DNA of 19,461 nt from Anaerolineales bacterium (GTDB taxonomy: Bacteria; Chloroflexota; Anaerolineae; 4572-78; J111), in assembly GCA_012032575.1 (NCBI GenBank), contig JAAUSP010000073.1:1-19461 (forward strand). Reading direction: 5' to 3'. Below, in pieces: positions 1 through 8,487 of this stretch (the stretch's first letter is position 1; each line of letters starts with the position of its first letter). The translations under genes were made by a program, and so were the position numbers. The notes under the pieces were generated by a model. The model made no database searches and was not told the DNA's origin. It saw only the letters and a list, made by a program, of their open reading frames with translations.

Positions 1-38
1 CCTTTACCTTACCTTCACCTAAAGTTTATGCAAAAAGG

Positions 39-66
39 TGAAGTTGTGTGTTAAAGTAACCGATAA
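39..66 (+). promoter_or_regulatory. Possible sigma-28 (FliA/SigD-type) promoter upstream of fliW
   Basis: TGAAGTTG (39-46) and ACCGATAA (59-66) resemble the flagellar sigma-28 consensus TAAAGTTT-N11-GCCGATAA, here with a 12-base spacer. The CCGATAA core is the stronger half. A perfect TAAAGTTT also occurs at 20-27 but has no matching -10 at the right distance. Its position about 50 bases ahead of a flagellar regulatory operon supports the call; the spacer and the -35 mismatches weaken it. Confidence 0.35.
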
Positions 67-75
67 AGTAGAGAG

Positions 76-95
76 TAGACAAAAAATTTTGTCTA
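76..95 (+). promoter_or_regulatory. Inverted repeat (hairpin) in the fliW leader
   Basis: TAGACAAAA (76-84) and TTTTGTCTA (87-95) are perfect inverted arms separated by two A residues, forming an AT-rich 9-bp hairpin or palindrome. It ends 8 bases before the Shine-Dalgarno of fliW (AGGAG, 104-108). Placed between the putative promoter and the ribosome binding site, it could be an operator or a 5'-UTR structure; the sequence does not decide which. Confidence 0.45.
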
Positions 96-116
96 TCTAC
101 AAGAGGAGTTTATAGA

Positions 117-623
117 ATGATGACAAACCCTGAACCTGCTTTATCGGTTGAACTAACTGAAGATAGTGGGTCTATTGAATTTCCATCTGGGCTAATTGGT
201 CTGACCGAGTGGAAACGCTTTGTCTTGATGAGACATCCTGACGGTGATCCGCTATGTTTGCTCCAATCGCTCGAGGATACGCGCCTTTCTTTTGTTCTTG
301 CTGACCCCAGGCAAATTATCCCTGATTATCAAATTTCATTATCCCAAGCCGACCTTCAAGCACTTCAATTATTAGACTATAACGGCCGAAAAGATTGGCT
401 AGAGGAGGGTATTCTTAACCCATACTGTATTTTATCAGTACAGGAGGAGCCTTTCTTGGTAACGGCAAATTTGCTAGGTCCTTTATTAGTCAATGGGAAA
501 GCTGGAATTGGTCGCCAAATAATCTTATCCAACTTAGGGTATGAGACTCGTTATACCTTATATCCCGCTGAAGACTTGCCTGTAGCATTGCGATTATCAG
601 AGGAAGGAAAGGAGCAAAGCTGA
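117..623 (+). CDS. fliW: Flagellar assembly factor FliW (CsrA antagonist)
   Basis: Cytoplasmic protein of 168 residues, slightly longer than the usual ~150 because of a short C-terminal extension. The family-typical N-terminal segment with FPSGLIGLTEWKRFVLM (residues ~22-38) and the following acidic beta-rich body are recognisable. In Bacillus and other bacteria FliW binds both flagellin and CsrA: free FliW sequesters CsrA and relieves repression of flagellin translation. The start has tandem ATGs (117 and 120) with AGGAG at 104-108 giving an 8-base spacing; the first is chosen. Its TGA stop overlaps the ATG of csrA (TGATG), which implies translational coupling. The fliW-csrA order is the common one beside flagellar hook/filament genes, so more flagellar genes probably lie left of the window. 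Identification is by family sequence recognition plus the diagnostic csrA neighbour. Confidence 0.93.
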   Translation: MMTNPEPALSVELTEDSGSIEFPSGLIGLTEWKRFVLMRHPDGDPLCLLQSLEDTRLSFVLADPRQIIPDYQISLSQADLQALQLLDYNGRKDWLEEGILNPYCILSVQEEPFLVTANLLGPLLVNGKAGIGRQIILSNLGYETRYTLYPAEDLPVALRLSEEGKEQS

Positions 624-865
624 TGCTGGTCTTGGGACGTAAAATCAATCAAAGTGTAATGATTGGCGATGAAATAGTTATTACTATTCTCGCTGTGGAT
701 GGCGAGCAAGTAAAAATAGGTATCCAAGCTCCTTCTAATGTGACTATTCTACGGCAAGAATTATATGAAACAGTAAAGGAAGAGAATATACGTGCTGCTA
801 ACCGCTCAGTTCGATCTAGCGGTGAATTACTGCCGGTTTTGCAACCTCTGTTTCATAAAAAGTAG
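623..865 (+). CDS. csrA: Carbon storage regulator CsrA (translational regulator)
   Basis: An 80-residue RNA-binding protein. The N-terminus MLVLGRK and the core GDEIVITILAVDGEQVKIGIQAP are the canonical CsrA fold. Residues that contact RNA in characterised CsrA are conserved: Leu4, Arg6 and Arg44 (in LRQELYETV). The tail after ~residue 57 is a variable extension of about 20 residues. CsrA dimers bind GGA-containing hairpin loops at ribosome binding sites and usually block translation, classically of flagellin (hag) in FliW-containing bacteria. The start codon overlaps the fliW stop, and a Shine-Dalgarno (AAGGAG, 605-610) lies 12 bases upstream inside fliW. FliW is expected to be its protein antagonist, giving a FliW-CsrA-flagellin feedback loop; flagellin itself is not in this window. 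Confidence 0.95.
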   Translation: MLVLGRKINQSVMIGDEIVITILAVDGEQVKIGIQAPSNVTILRQELYETVKEENIRAANRSVRSSGELLPVLQPLFHKK

Positions 866-871
866 AATAAC

Positions 872-900
872 TTACAAAGACTTAGGCCGAAAATTGTAAT
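872..900 (+). promoter_or_regulatory. Possible housekeeping promoter for the LysM lipoprotein/adhesin pair
   Basis: TTACAA (872-877) and TGTAAT (895-900) are separated by 17 bases and approximate -35/-10 elements. Transcription would start near 907, giving a leader of about 26 bases before the ATG at 933. The match is partial and the downstream gene lacks a strong Shine-Dalgarno, so this is a weak call. The 67-base gap after csrA otherwise shows nothing. Confidence 0.3.
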
Positions 901-932
901 CTATCTCTTTTGATCTGGATCCTGTCACCCAA

Positions 933-2108
933 ATGATGAGCCAATTACGCAATGTTCTTAAGAAAGCAATAGTTGTATTGATATTCGTTTCGGTTTTTAT
1001 AACTGCTATTGGTTGTTCATTAGTTATAGGCCAACCAGGCAGTGCTGCTGAAACTCCTACCCAACCCATACCTGGGGAAACTGTAGTACAGATGCCTATC
1101 TCTTCAACAGAGATAGCTGTTTCCATAACACCTACACCTATTGAGATTCTTTCCACCCCAATATTCACTCCGGAGTTGAACCTAACGACCAGCCCTATTA
1201 GCGGCTTACCAACTTTTTGGCCAACATCAACACCTGCCATAACATCAACACCTGCTCCGATTGTTTATATCGTTCAGCCGGGTGACACAATTGGGAGTAT
1301 AGCTAAACGGCTTGGTCTTAGCGATCCCTACTCCATTGCTGAATATAACCATTTGGCAGACCCTAATATTATAGAAGTCGGACAAGCTTTGCTCATTCCA
1401 CAGGCGCTAATCGGTGCAGTGCCTACGGGGGGAGCAAGTGGCGCTATTCCTGCTGCTGTTATAAATGCAACAGCAACTTATGCTAGTGTGTCTTCTCCAA
1501 AGCCAACATCAACCGCTACGGCAACTCCTGTACTAACTCAAACCGCTAACTTAAGTGGTCGAATCATTAATGTGTCAGGCTGTCCAACGACCAACTTGGC
1601 TGTGCAAACAGGCAACAATCAATATACTTACTTGATTTTTAGTGGGGCGACACTACCTGAAGAAGGTAGCCCTACCGATTATCTAGCTACAGTAATTGGT
1701 GTAATTGGTTCTGTATGTGATAAGTCAGCAGTATGGGCTTCGAAAATTATCTGGTACCTGCCTACCTCTACCCCAACAAGTGCTGCTACTACCTCATCAT
1801 CCGGGGCAACTGCCACGTCAGTCCCTACCAACACTCCGGTTCCAACTAGTACACCTTATCCAACCAGTACACCATACCCAACACCAATACCCACTGGTTC
1901 GACACCTTATCCAACCAGTACACCATACCCAACTTATACACCTTATCCACAGCCAACCTATACACCTGCACCCACTTATACCTCTTATCCGACATCGACT
2001 CCAGTAACTCCATGGACTCCTATTGTAGCCAATACACCTACAGCAACGGCTACATCAACAGGGATACCGGGTCCTACTGCAACTTTCACGGCAACTCCGT
2101 TCAAATAA
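933..2108 (+). CDS. LysM-domain lipoprotein with Thr/Pro-rich stalk
   Basis: 391 residues, probably exported and lipid-anchored. A basic N-terminus and hydrophobic segment (~12-27) end in a lipobox-like AIGC, with Cys28 as the likely lipidated residue. A Thr/Pro-rich linker follows, then one LysM domain (~111-156; YIVQPGDTIGSIAKRL ... EVGQALLIP), which binds peptidoglycan GlcNAc. A small beta domain (~206-275) contains two Cys (217, 262) that could form a disulfide; I do not recognise its family, though an OB-like fold is possible. The C-terminus (~276-391) is a low-complexity stalk of TPYPTSTPYPT-type repeats, a likely wall-spanning or glycosylated region. No good Shine-Dalgarno precedes the tandem ATGs (933, 936). 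The giant surface protein starts 10 bases downstream, so the two are probably co-transcribed and may work together at the cell wall. Confidence 0.82.
   Translation: MMSQLRNVLKKAIVVLIFVSVFITAIGCSLVIGQPGSAAETPTQPIPGETVVQMPISSTEIAVSITPTPIEILSTPIFTPELNLTTSPISGLPTFWPTSTPAITSTPAPIVYIVQPGDTIGSIAKRLGLSDPYSIAEYNHLADPNIIEVGQALLIPQALIGAVPTGGASGAIPAAVINATATYASVSSPKPTSTATATPVLTQTANLSGRIINVSGCPTTNLAVQTGNNQYTYLIFSGATLPEEGSPTDYLATVIGVIGSVCDKSAVWASKIIWYLPTSTPTSAATTSSSGATATSVPTNTPVPTSTPYPTSTPYPTPIPTGSTPYPTSTPYPTYTPYPQPTYTPAPTYTSYPTSTPVTPWTPIVANTPTATATSTGIPGPTATFTATPFK
1851..1933 (+). repeat. 32-base exact direct repeat within the Thr/Pro stalk
   Basis: The 32 bases at 1851-1882 recur exactly at 1902-1933, 19 bases apart, encoding the repeated TPYPTSTPYPT unit of the lipoprotein. 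Degenerate copies of the ACACCTTATCC/ACCATACCC units flank it. Exact identity within an otherwise degenerate stretch points to recent slippage or unequal recombination, so stalk length may vary between strains. Confidence 0.85.
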
Positions 2109-2118
2109 GGAGTATCAA

Positions 2119-5100
2119 GTGAACTTTCGTGATAACTCCACATTACGATCCGAAGTTCTGTTTGGTAGAAAGACGGAGTGGCGCTTTCTAAAATCTAAAC
2201 GGGTGAAATTGGCCGTAGCCAAGCATTCTCGTGAGATCAGAGTAGCTGTCTCTTTGTTTATAGCTGGAACACTTCTTTGTTTGACTTTCGGTTTAGTAGT
2301 ATCCCCAGCGAATGCCTCGGATATTAATATTACCAAGATAGCTTCAGCCGGGGTCGTGAAGGCTGGTGACCCTTTTACTTATACTCTCACTGTGTTTAAT
2401 GCCACTGGCTATGAAATTAACGCTATTATTAGCGATACGATTCCATCTGGTGTTACAATCGTCAACCCTGGGAATGGCAGCGTAACAAATGGGGTGATTA
2501 AATGGTCATCGGTGACGATACCCAATGGTACCTCGGTTCAAAAATTCTTTGTTGTTAGTGCAAACCAAGTCGGTGAGGTGGTTAACAGCGTCTATGGCGC
2601 TGCCTCTGGATCAATTTACGATGAAGGCCCCTCTGTCAGCGTTACAATTATCCCCAATGACCCATCCAATATAACTCTTACCGCTGACCCAGCATCAGTA
2701 GGAGTAGGCGGATCATCAGCGCTTACTTTGAGGATAACTGATGCTTATGGTAACCCTGTTGCGGATGGCACCGCTGCGACCCTCCGTTTTGATAAGGGTA
2801 CTATTGATGGTCAGACAGCCGGTACTCCTATCAATGTAACTACATCAGGCGGTCAGGTAGTTAAAACCTTGGTCGGCGGTACTGTAGCAGGAACGGCTCA
2901 TGTTACTGCAACGGCTGGGAGTTTACAGAGCACAGCCAGTGTAGACCTAACGTCAGGACCACCCAATTCTCTGGCTGTAGCAGTGTCATCTTCTTCAATT
3001 CCGGCAAATGGGAGTACCACAGCTAGTATCACTGCGACAGTACATGATAGCTATGGTAATCCGGTAGCTCAGACGCCTGTAACTATCGCCACCAGTCTTG
3101 GCAGACTTAACGGTAATGGTGAAACGGTGGTGATGAATACTAATAATGGTCAAGTAGTAGCCTCATTGGATAGCACTATCGCCGGTACTGCTCGCCTGAC
3201 TATTACGGTTGGTTCATTACTTACCACTAGTCAAATCATTTTGATGCCAGGACCCCCTACTCATCTGTCCCTTCTGGCCGTTCCTTCGGCTATTACTGCT
3301 GATGGTTCTAGCACAGCCGCTATTACTCTCTTGGTCCTTGATGAGTACAATAACCAAGTGAATGCAAGCGTGCCAGTAACCATTACGACTAGTTCAGGGA
3401 TACTGGCAGGAGGAGGAACTACTTATACCGAAACAACTAATGATGGTGAGGTTCAGGTGTTGCTTACTTCGAGCTGGCAAGCTGGTACGGCTAACATTTT
3501 GGCCACCGCTTTGGGGTTAAATACTTCTACTTCGGTAAATTTTATCCCTGGGCCGCCAGCTTTAGTTACCTTGAACATTAATTCGACCACAATCCCAGCA
3601 GATGGTATAAGTACTGTAGTCCTAACGGCAACAATTCGAGATGCTTTTGGCAATCCAGTTAATAGTCCGGTCGAAGTTGCTTTCACAGCAGGGGCAGGAA
3701 CAATCTTGCCTGACAATCATGGGATGACTATTAATGGAGTTATTACCCGTAGCTTACGGAGTAATACCACCCTGGGGGTTGTACCGATTACGGCAACAGC
3801 GGCTGGAATAGGTAGTCCAGCAACTGCTAATATTGAATATGTCGTGGGTCCCCCCAGTTTAGCCGTAGTCAGCGCTAATCCGACTTCTCCGGTAATAGTT
3901 GGTATACCTATTAGTTTAACTTTGACCATATATGACAATGTTGGACATATTGTGCCAAGTACAAATATAACTATTACTAGTGGATTAGGGAGTTTTACTC
4001 CATCTTCAACTGGGGTTACTGATAACAACGGTCAGTTGCAGCGTACACTTGTTTCTACCCGCATAGGCACAGATATTATTGGGGTTTTTAGTAACCAAGG
4101 TGTAGTCAATGTTAATAATGGTTCAATTCTGTTTGTAGCCGATGCACCGATTGAAGCGATCCTGACTGCCAGCCCCAGTCAGCTTTTTGCAAACGGGAGT
4201 ACAACAGCCATTATTACCACTACATTGAAGGATCGGTATAACAATCCAGTTTCAAATGCCACGCCGAACCTTACTACTAGTCTTGGCACTCTAATTGGAA
4301 TCGGAACCACGAACACGGCTGGCATAGTTACTCGGACTCTGCAATCTACTACAGATTTAGGAGTAGCAACTATCTCTGCTAGTGGACTCCTTACCGTTAC
4401 CAATGCAACGGTAAGTTTTGTAGCCGGGCCTGCTGCAATAGCTAATCTTTGGACGCAGTCTAGTGCGGCTACAGCAAATGGAACTGACATAGTTACATTA
4501 ATCATTACTGTAACCGACAGTGTAGGGCATCCTATTATTGGGCAAACGTTGGCCGTGACCAGCAGTATTGGTACCATTAGTGGTAACGGCACTACTACGG
4601 CTCAAGGCGTGCTTACCCGAACTCTTTCCTCTACTAAAACCGGGCAACCGCAAATTTATGTGGCTGGCATTGCTACTACAGGAAGTGTGGTCACCTTTGT
4701 GCCTGGCCCTTTACACCACATCAATGTAATCCCTTACGGGTCATTTTCTGCACCTACATTAACTTCGGCTGGGGTATCTCTACCATTTAGTGCCGTTGGT
4801 TACGATTTCTATAACAATAGTGTTGCTGGCCTCAGCTTTGTGTGGAGCAAAGCATCTCAAGGAGGCGATGGTATTATTAGTGGCAACGGTATATTTACTG
4901 GTACTTTGGCCGGTCTTGTACAAATCAAGGCTAGCGCCGGTGGCAAAAGTGGCGTTAGTTTTGTTAAAGTTGGACCCGGTACAGCGACGATGGCTTCTAT
5001 TGATGCCAACCCTCAAACACTATTGGCCGATGGTGTTAGTGCTTCCAGCCTGGTTTTTTCTATAACGGATAGCTACGGAAACCCTGTTGGGGCAGGAATA

Positions 5101-8100
5101 CCCCTCGCTGCAACCAGTTCAATTGGTGTAGTTGAAGGAGTGAGCTTGACCGACGCAAGCGGCACTGCCCTGCGTACTATTCGTTCCTCGCAGGCTGGTC
5201 AAGCGATTATAGGTGCAACTAATCTTATTACTATTACCGGTGAGAAAGTTATTACTTTTACTCCTGGTAGTCCCAAGCAAGCAACTATTTCTGCTTCGCC
5301 TATGTCCTTGCCCGCCAATGGTGTAGCCACTTCTACAATTCGAGTAACTTTAAAGGATAACCTGGACAACCCCGTTGGGGCCGGTTATACACCTATCATC
5401 CAAGTTTCATCAGGAACAATTAGTGGTAGCGGGGCAACCGATGCTAATGGGGTAGTTACACGGACATTGACTGCTCCGGTGTTCGAGGGTACAGCGAATT
5501 TCACTGTAAAATATTTTGGTATCCCGCTCTCGGTTGGCGGAGATACAGTTTCATTTGTTGTTGGCCCACTGGATCATGTAGTAGTTACTCCTGACGGATT
5601 TTTAGATTTGGTCGCTGGTCAGCCGGTTACTTTTACTGCCCAAGCATATGATGAGTTCAACGCACCCATTCGTGATGAGGTTGCTTATGGTTGGAATTTG
5701 GAATTTAATGGGCCAGGACAGGGTGAGCAGGATATCTTTTTTGGTCCCCAAGTTATCTTTATCGGTACAACAGCTGGAACAGGCGTCCGTCTAATCGGTT
5801 GGGCTGAAAAGGGTAGCCCCTATAGTGAGTCCCCTGTTAACATTACTGTCTTGCCTGGACCCCCAGCCGCAGCAACTCTCGCTTTCACACCAACGACAAT
5901 TACGGCGGATGGAGTTAGTCCTGTAACCTTTAACTTAACTAATTTAGTTGATGATTATGGTAATTTAGTTGCGGATAATACTCCAGTTACGGTCACCGTA
6001 CAGTCTATTCCAACAGCTCGAACAAATATAGGCTTGGTATTTAACGGGGAAACTAATGTCATTTTGGCTGCCCCTACCAAGGCCGGAACTTATCCAATTT
6101 CTGTTACCACTACTGTTGGTCCACTTAATCTGAATGGGATCACTGAAATTACTTTCGAATCTGGGCCACCGGCCCAAGCTCAGGTACTTTCCGTCATTCC
6201 ACCAGCAATTGTAGCCAGTGGGGTTAGTACAAGTCTTGTGACGCTACAACTGAGTGATGCCTTTGGAAACAAAGTATCTAGCGGTCTAACACCGGTTGTT
6301 AGTACTACTTTGGGTACAATATTACCGGGCGGTGGACCAACTGACAACGACGGCATACTCACCCATACCCTTCAGGCTGGTCTAGAGGTAGGGGAGGCTA
6401 CATTAAGTGTAGATAGTTTTGCAGCTTCGGGGCCTAAGCTAGACCTGATCCCTGGACCTCCAGTAAGCGCAACTGTTACAGTTGCAAATTCTACTCTGGC
6501 TACAGGTGGGGACAGTACCTTGGTTACTTTCAATATAACTGATGCCTGGAATCACCCGGTCGCTGATGGTACACTAATTACACCAACCCTGATCCCGGCT
6601 TATGGTACCTTTAGTGGAGTCCGCCAGACTGCTAATGGTTTAATCAACCAAACCTTGATCTCCGGAGGTTCTGTAGGCACAGCTACAATAGGTAGTACAG
6701 GTCTTTCGGTGAGCGGTGATACACTGATCACTTTTGTTCCCGGTCCCGCAGCTATTGCTCGTGTAAGTGCTACACCTTCAACTTTAATGGTTGGTGAAAC
6801 TGCATCTGTCACAATTACTGTAACCGATGCTTATAGTAATATTGTGCCACCAACCTTTATTACCACCTCGGCTACGCTTGGTAGCTTTGATGGTAATGGC
6901 TCGTCTATGACTAAAATGACGGCCAATGGTTCCGGTATAATTACAGCTAACTTAGCTTCTACGGTAGCTGGTACTGAAACTTTTGCCCTTGTTGGACCGG
7001 ACGGTCCCCTTACAGTTCACGTAGCCTCAAATACCATCCTATTTCTACCTGAAGAACCAATAACGGTAACTCTCGATCCTCCCGGTCCGATCACCGCTAC
7101 TGCCGGAGTAACTCTTACGGTGATAGCAAGTAGTCGTGACCAATATATTAATGCTGTTGATCCGTGGACACCTGTAGGATATACGTGGTGGCAAAGTGCA
7201 ACTATCGGCAACCCTGGCTATGGCATTCTTCTGGGCGCTGATCTCCACGCTCGCTCGGTCTACTTTAAACCGACTAAAGTCGGCTCGAATCGTATTTGGG
7301 CTACAGGTGGTGTAACAACAAGTAATACCTTGTTAGTTAACGTGATAGCTGGGGCACCTGCCGTAGCAGTAGCAGGTATCGCTCCTACAAGTGTCCCCGC
7401 TGATGGTTATAGTGTTTACACCATTACACTCACCGGAATAACCGATGCCTTTGGTAATGTCATTCCTGACGGTACACCGATTACCGTTACTGTCGCCTCT
7501 GATCCGCCGATTATTAGCAATGGGGCTGTACAGGGAGGAGCATTCATCAAGACTTTGTATTCCAGTACCGATGCTGGCATCCACTCAGTTATTGTGACTG
7601 GACCGGGTGGGGCATTAGTGTTGAGTGGCAATACGACTGTTACATTTACCCCTGGGCCACCGGCAAGTGCTCTTGTAAACGCCACCCCTGACACTTTACC
7701 TGCTGATGGAGTAAGTACGGCTGCATTGGACATTACCATTTATGATAACTACTCTAACCCTGTGGCTAGTGGTATCCCTATCACTGTAACTTCCAGTTCA
7801 GGTGCTATAATAGGGACTGGAGCAACCGTAAACGGTCATATTACAAGGACTTTGCGTTCTTCTGTGGCTTTGGGTGTCGCAACCTTTACTGTAGAAGACT
7901 CAAGTAACCAACTCTTTGTTTCTGGTGACACTGTCGAATTTATACCAGGACCACCAGCTCAAGCTCTGGTCATAGCTGCACCGGCTAAAGTATTAGCCGA
8001 TGGCACCAGTACATCCCAAATTACTATCGCTATCAAGGATGGTTATGGTTTTACAGTGCCGACTAATGGCGCGGCAATCCTGAATGTTACTCGTGGCCAA

Positions 8101-8487
8101 ATTGTACCAACCAGCACAATCGCAGCAGCGGGATCTTTTACTGTTACTTTTGTTGCTGACATGTCAGTTGGACCGGCTGGTTTAATTGTCACTTATGCGG
8201 GAACACCTCTCCCTATCGTAGGCGATACCCTGGAACTCATATCTGGCCCGGCTGTTTCAGCCACTGTTTCGGCTAATCCCACTAGCTTGGCTGTAGGTAC
8301 AAGTCAGCAATCTAACCTGATAATCAGCCTGTCTGATGCTTGGGGGCGACCAGTGGCCAATAATACTGTAGTTACTGTTACAACATCTTTGGGTAATATC
8401 GTCTCCAACACTACTACGACCGTTGGTGGAACAGTAACTCGGGTGTTGACGCCTGGTTTGATAATGGGACCTGTGATTTTAATGTAG
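2119..8487 (+). CDS. Giant Ig-repeat secreted surface protein (adhesin-like), N-terminal part, frameshifted
   Basis: First 2,122 codons of a gene that continues to 10258 after a one-base frameshift near 8480; repaired length is about 2,713 residues. The GTG start at 2119 is set by AAGGAG (2107-2112), 6 bases upstream. A long basic n-region (to ~41) precedes a hydrophobic segment (~42-61), with likely signal-peptidase cleavage after ANA (~66). Residues ~69-175 form a DUF11-like surface domain (TYTLTVFNATG...ISDTIPSGVTIV). Then come tandem ~95-residue bacterial Ig-like (Big_1, intimin/invasin-type) modules, each with ADG.ST..ITxxVxDxYGNPV, a TTSxGTI turn, TRTLxS and a FxPGPP linker. About 20 modules lie in this part. 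Three of them (nt ~4720, ~5578, ~7060) belong to a different Ig subtype with (G)YD.Y.N and a Trp. Such proteins are extended surface stalks used for adhesion; ligand unknown. It shares a probable operon with the LysM lipoprotein. Confidence 0.85.
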   Translation: MNFRDNSTLRSEVLFGRKTEWRFLKSKRVKLAVAKHSREIRVAVSLFIAGTLLCLTFGLVVSPANASDINITKIASAGVVKAGDPFTYTLTVFNATGYEINAIISDTIPSGVTIVNPGNGSVTNGVIKWSSVTIPNGTSVQKFFVVSANQVGEVVNSVYGAASGSIYDEGPSVSVTIIPNDPSNITLTADPASVGVGGSSALTLRITDAYGNPVADGTAATLRFDKGTIDGQTAGTPINVTTSGGQVVKTLVGGTVAGTAHVTATAGSLQSTASVDLTSGPPNSLAVAVSSSSIPANGSTTASITATVHDSYGNPVAQTPVTIATSLGRLNGNGETVVMNTNNGQVVASLDSTIAGTARLTITVGSLLTTSQIILMPGPPTHLSLLAVPSAITADGSSTAAITLLVLDEYNNQVNASVPVTITTSSGILAGGGTTYTETTNDGEVQVLLTSSWQAGTANILATALGLNTSTSVNFIPGPPALVTLNINSTTIPADGISTVVLTATIRDAFGNPVNSPVEVAFTAGAGTILPDNHGMTINGVITRSLRSNTTLGVVPITATAAGIGSPATANIEYVVGPPSLAVVSANPTSPVIVGIPISLTLTIYDNVGHIVPSTNITITSGLGSFTPSSTGVTDNNGQLQRTLVSTRIGTDIIGVFSNQGVVNVNNGSILFVADAPIEAILTASPSQLFANGSTTAIITTTLKDRYNNPVSNATPNLTTSLGTLIGIGTTNTAGIVTRTLQSTTDLGVATISASGLLTVTNATVSFVAGPAAIANLWTQSSAATANGTDIVTLIITVTDSVGHPIIGQTLAVTSSIGTISGNGTTTAQGVLTRTLSSTKTGQPQIYVAGIATTGSVVTFVPGPLHHINVIPYGSFSAPTLTSAGVSLPFSAVGYDFYNNSVAGLSFVWSKASQGGDGIISGNGIFTGTLAGLVQIKASAGGKSGVSFVKVGPGTATMASIDANPQTLLADGVSASSLVFSITDSYGNPVGAGIPLAATSSIGVVEGVSLTDASGTALRTIRSSQAGQAIIGATNLITITGEKVITFTPGSPKQATISASPMSLPANGVATSTIRVTLKDNLDNPVGAGYTPIIQVSSGTISGSGATDANGVVTRTLTAPVFEGTANFTVKYFGIPLSVGGDTVSFVVGPLDHVVVTPDGFLDLVAGQPVTFTAQAYDEFNAPIRDEVAYGWNLEFNGPGQGEQDIFFGPQVIFIGTTAGTGVRLIGWAEKGSPYSESPVNITVLPGPPAAATLAFTPTTITADGVSPVTFNLTNLVDDYGNLVADNTPVTVTVQSIPTARTNIGLVFNGETNVILAAPTKAGTYPISVTTTVGPLNLNGITEITFESGPPAQAQVLSVIPPAIVASGVSTSLVTLQLSDAFGNKVSSGLTPVVSTTLGTILPGGGPTDNDGILTHTLQAGLEVGEATLSVDSFAASGPKLDLIPGPPVSATVTVANSTLATGGDSTLVTFNITDAWNHPVADGTLITPTLIPAYGTFSGVRQTANGLINQTLISGGSVGTATIGSTGLSVSGDTLITFVPGPAAIARVSATPSTLMVGETASVTITVTDAYSNIVPPTFITTSATLGSFDGNGSSMTKMTANGSGIITANLASTVAGTETFALVGPDGPLTVHVASNTILFLPEEPITVTLDPPGPITATAGVTLTVIASSRDQYINAVDPWTPVGYTWWQSATIGNPGYGILLGADLHARSVYFKPTKVGSNRIWATGGVTTSNTLLVNVIAGAPAVAVAGIAPTSVPADGYSVYTITLTGITDAFGNVIPDGTPITVTVASDPPIISNGAVQGGAFIKTLYSSTDAGIHSVIVTGPGGALVLSGNTTVTFTPGPPASALVNATPDTLPADGVSTAALDITIYDNYSNPVASGIPITVTSSSGAIIGTGATVNGHITRTLRSSVALGVATFTVEDSSNQLFVSGDTVEFIPGPPAQALVIAAPAKVLADGTSTSQITIAIKDGYGFTVPTNGAAILNVTRGQIVPTSTIAAAGSFTVTFVADMSVGPAGLIVTYAGTPLPIVGDTLELISGPAVSATVSANPTSLAVGTSQQSNLIISLSDAWGRPVANNTVVTVTTSLGNIVSNTTTTVGGTVTRVLTPGLIMGPVILM
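8476..8487 (+). other. Frameshift site 1 in the giant surface gene
   Basis: Reading ends at TAG 8485-8487 in the middle of an Ig module. Adding one T to the TTTT run at 8477-8480 converts V-I-L-M-stop into V-I-F-N-V-A-T-E-A-G, which continues the module to its normal LTPTGDQVNIIPG end in the next frame. The context G ATT TTA is not a good X XXY YYZ slippery heptamer, so a base-calling deletion (or a real mutation) is favoured over programmed frameshifting. Confidence 0.85.

Noticed and set aside
872..1240. Minus-strand frame opposite the LysM lipoprotein 5' end
   Set aside because: Overlaps the signal peptide and linker coding region on the plus strand; no supporting motif.
1851..1933. Short regularly spaced repeats as a CRISPR array
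   Set aside because: Only two exact copies, embedded in frame in a low-complexity coding region, with a related rather than unique spacer.
1705..2007. Plus-strand His/Pro/Gln/Leu-rich frame inside the lipoprotein stalk
   Set aside because: It is the shifted reading of the tandem TPYPT codons, a by-product of the repeat.
8476..8487. Programmed -1 ribosomal frameshift in the giant gene
   Set aside because: The P-site context (G ATT TTA) does not fit X XXY YYZ, the same one-base-loss pattern occurs in three unrelated places, and no downstream stimulatory structure is apparent.
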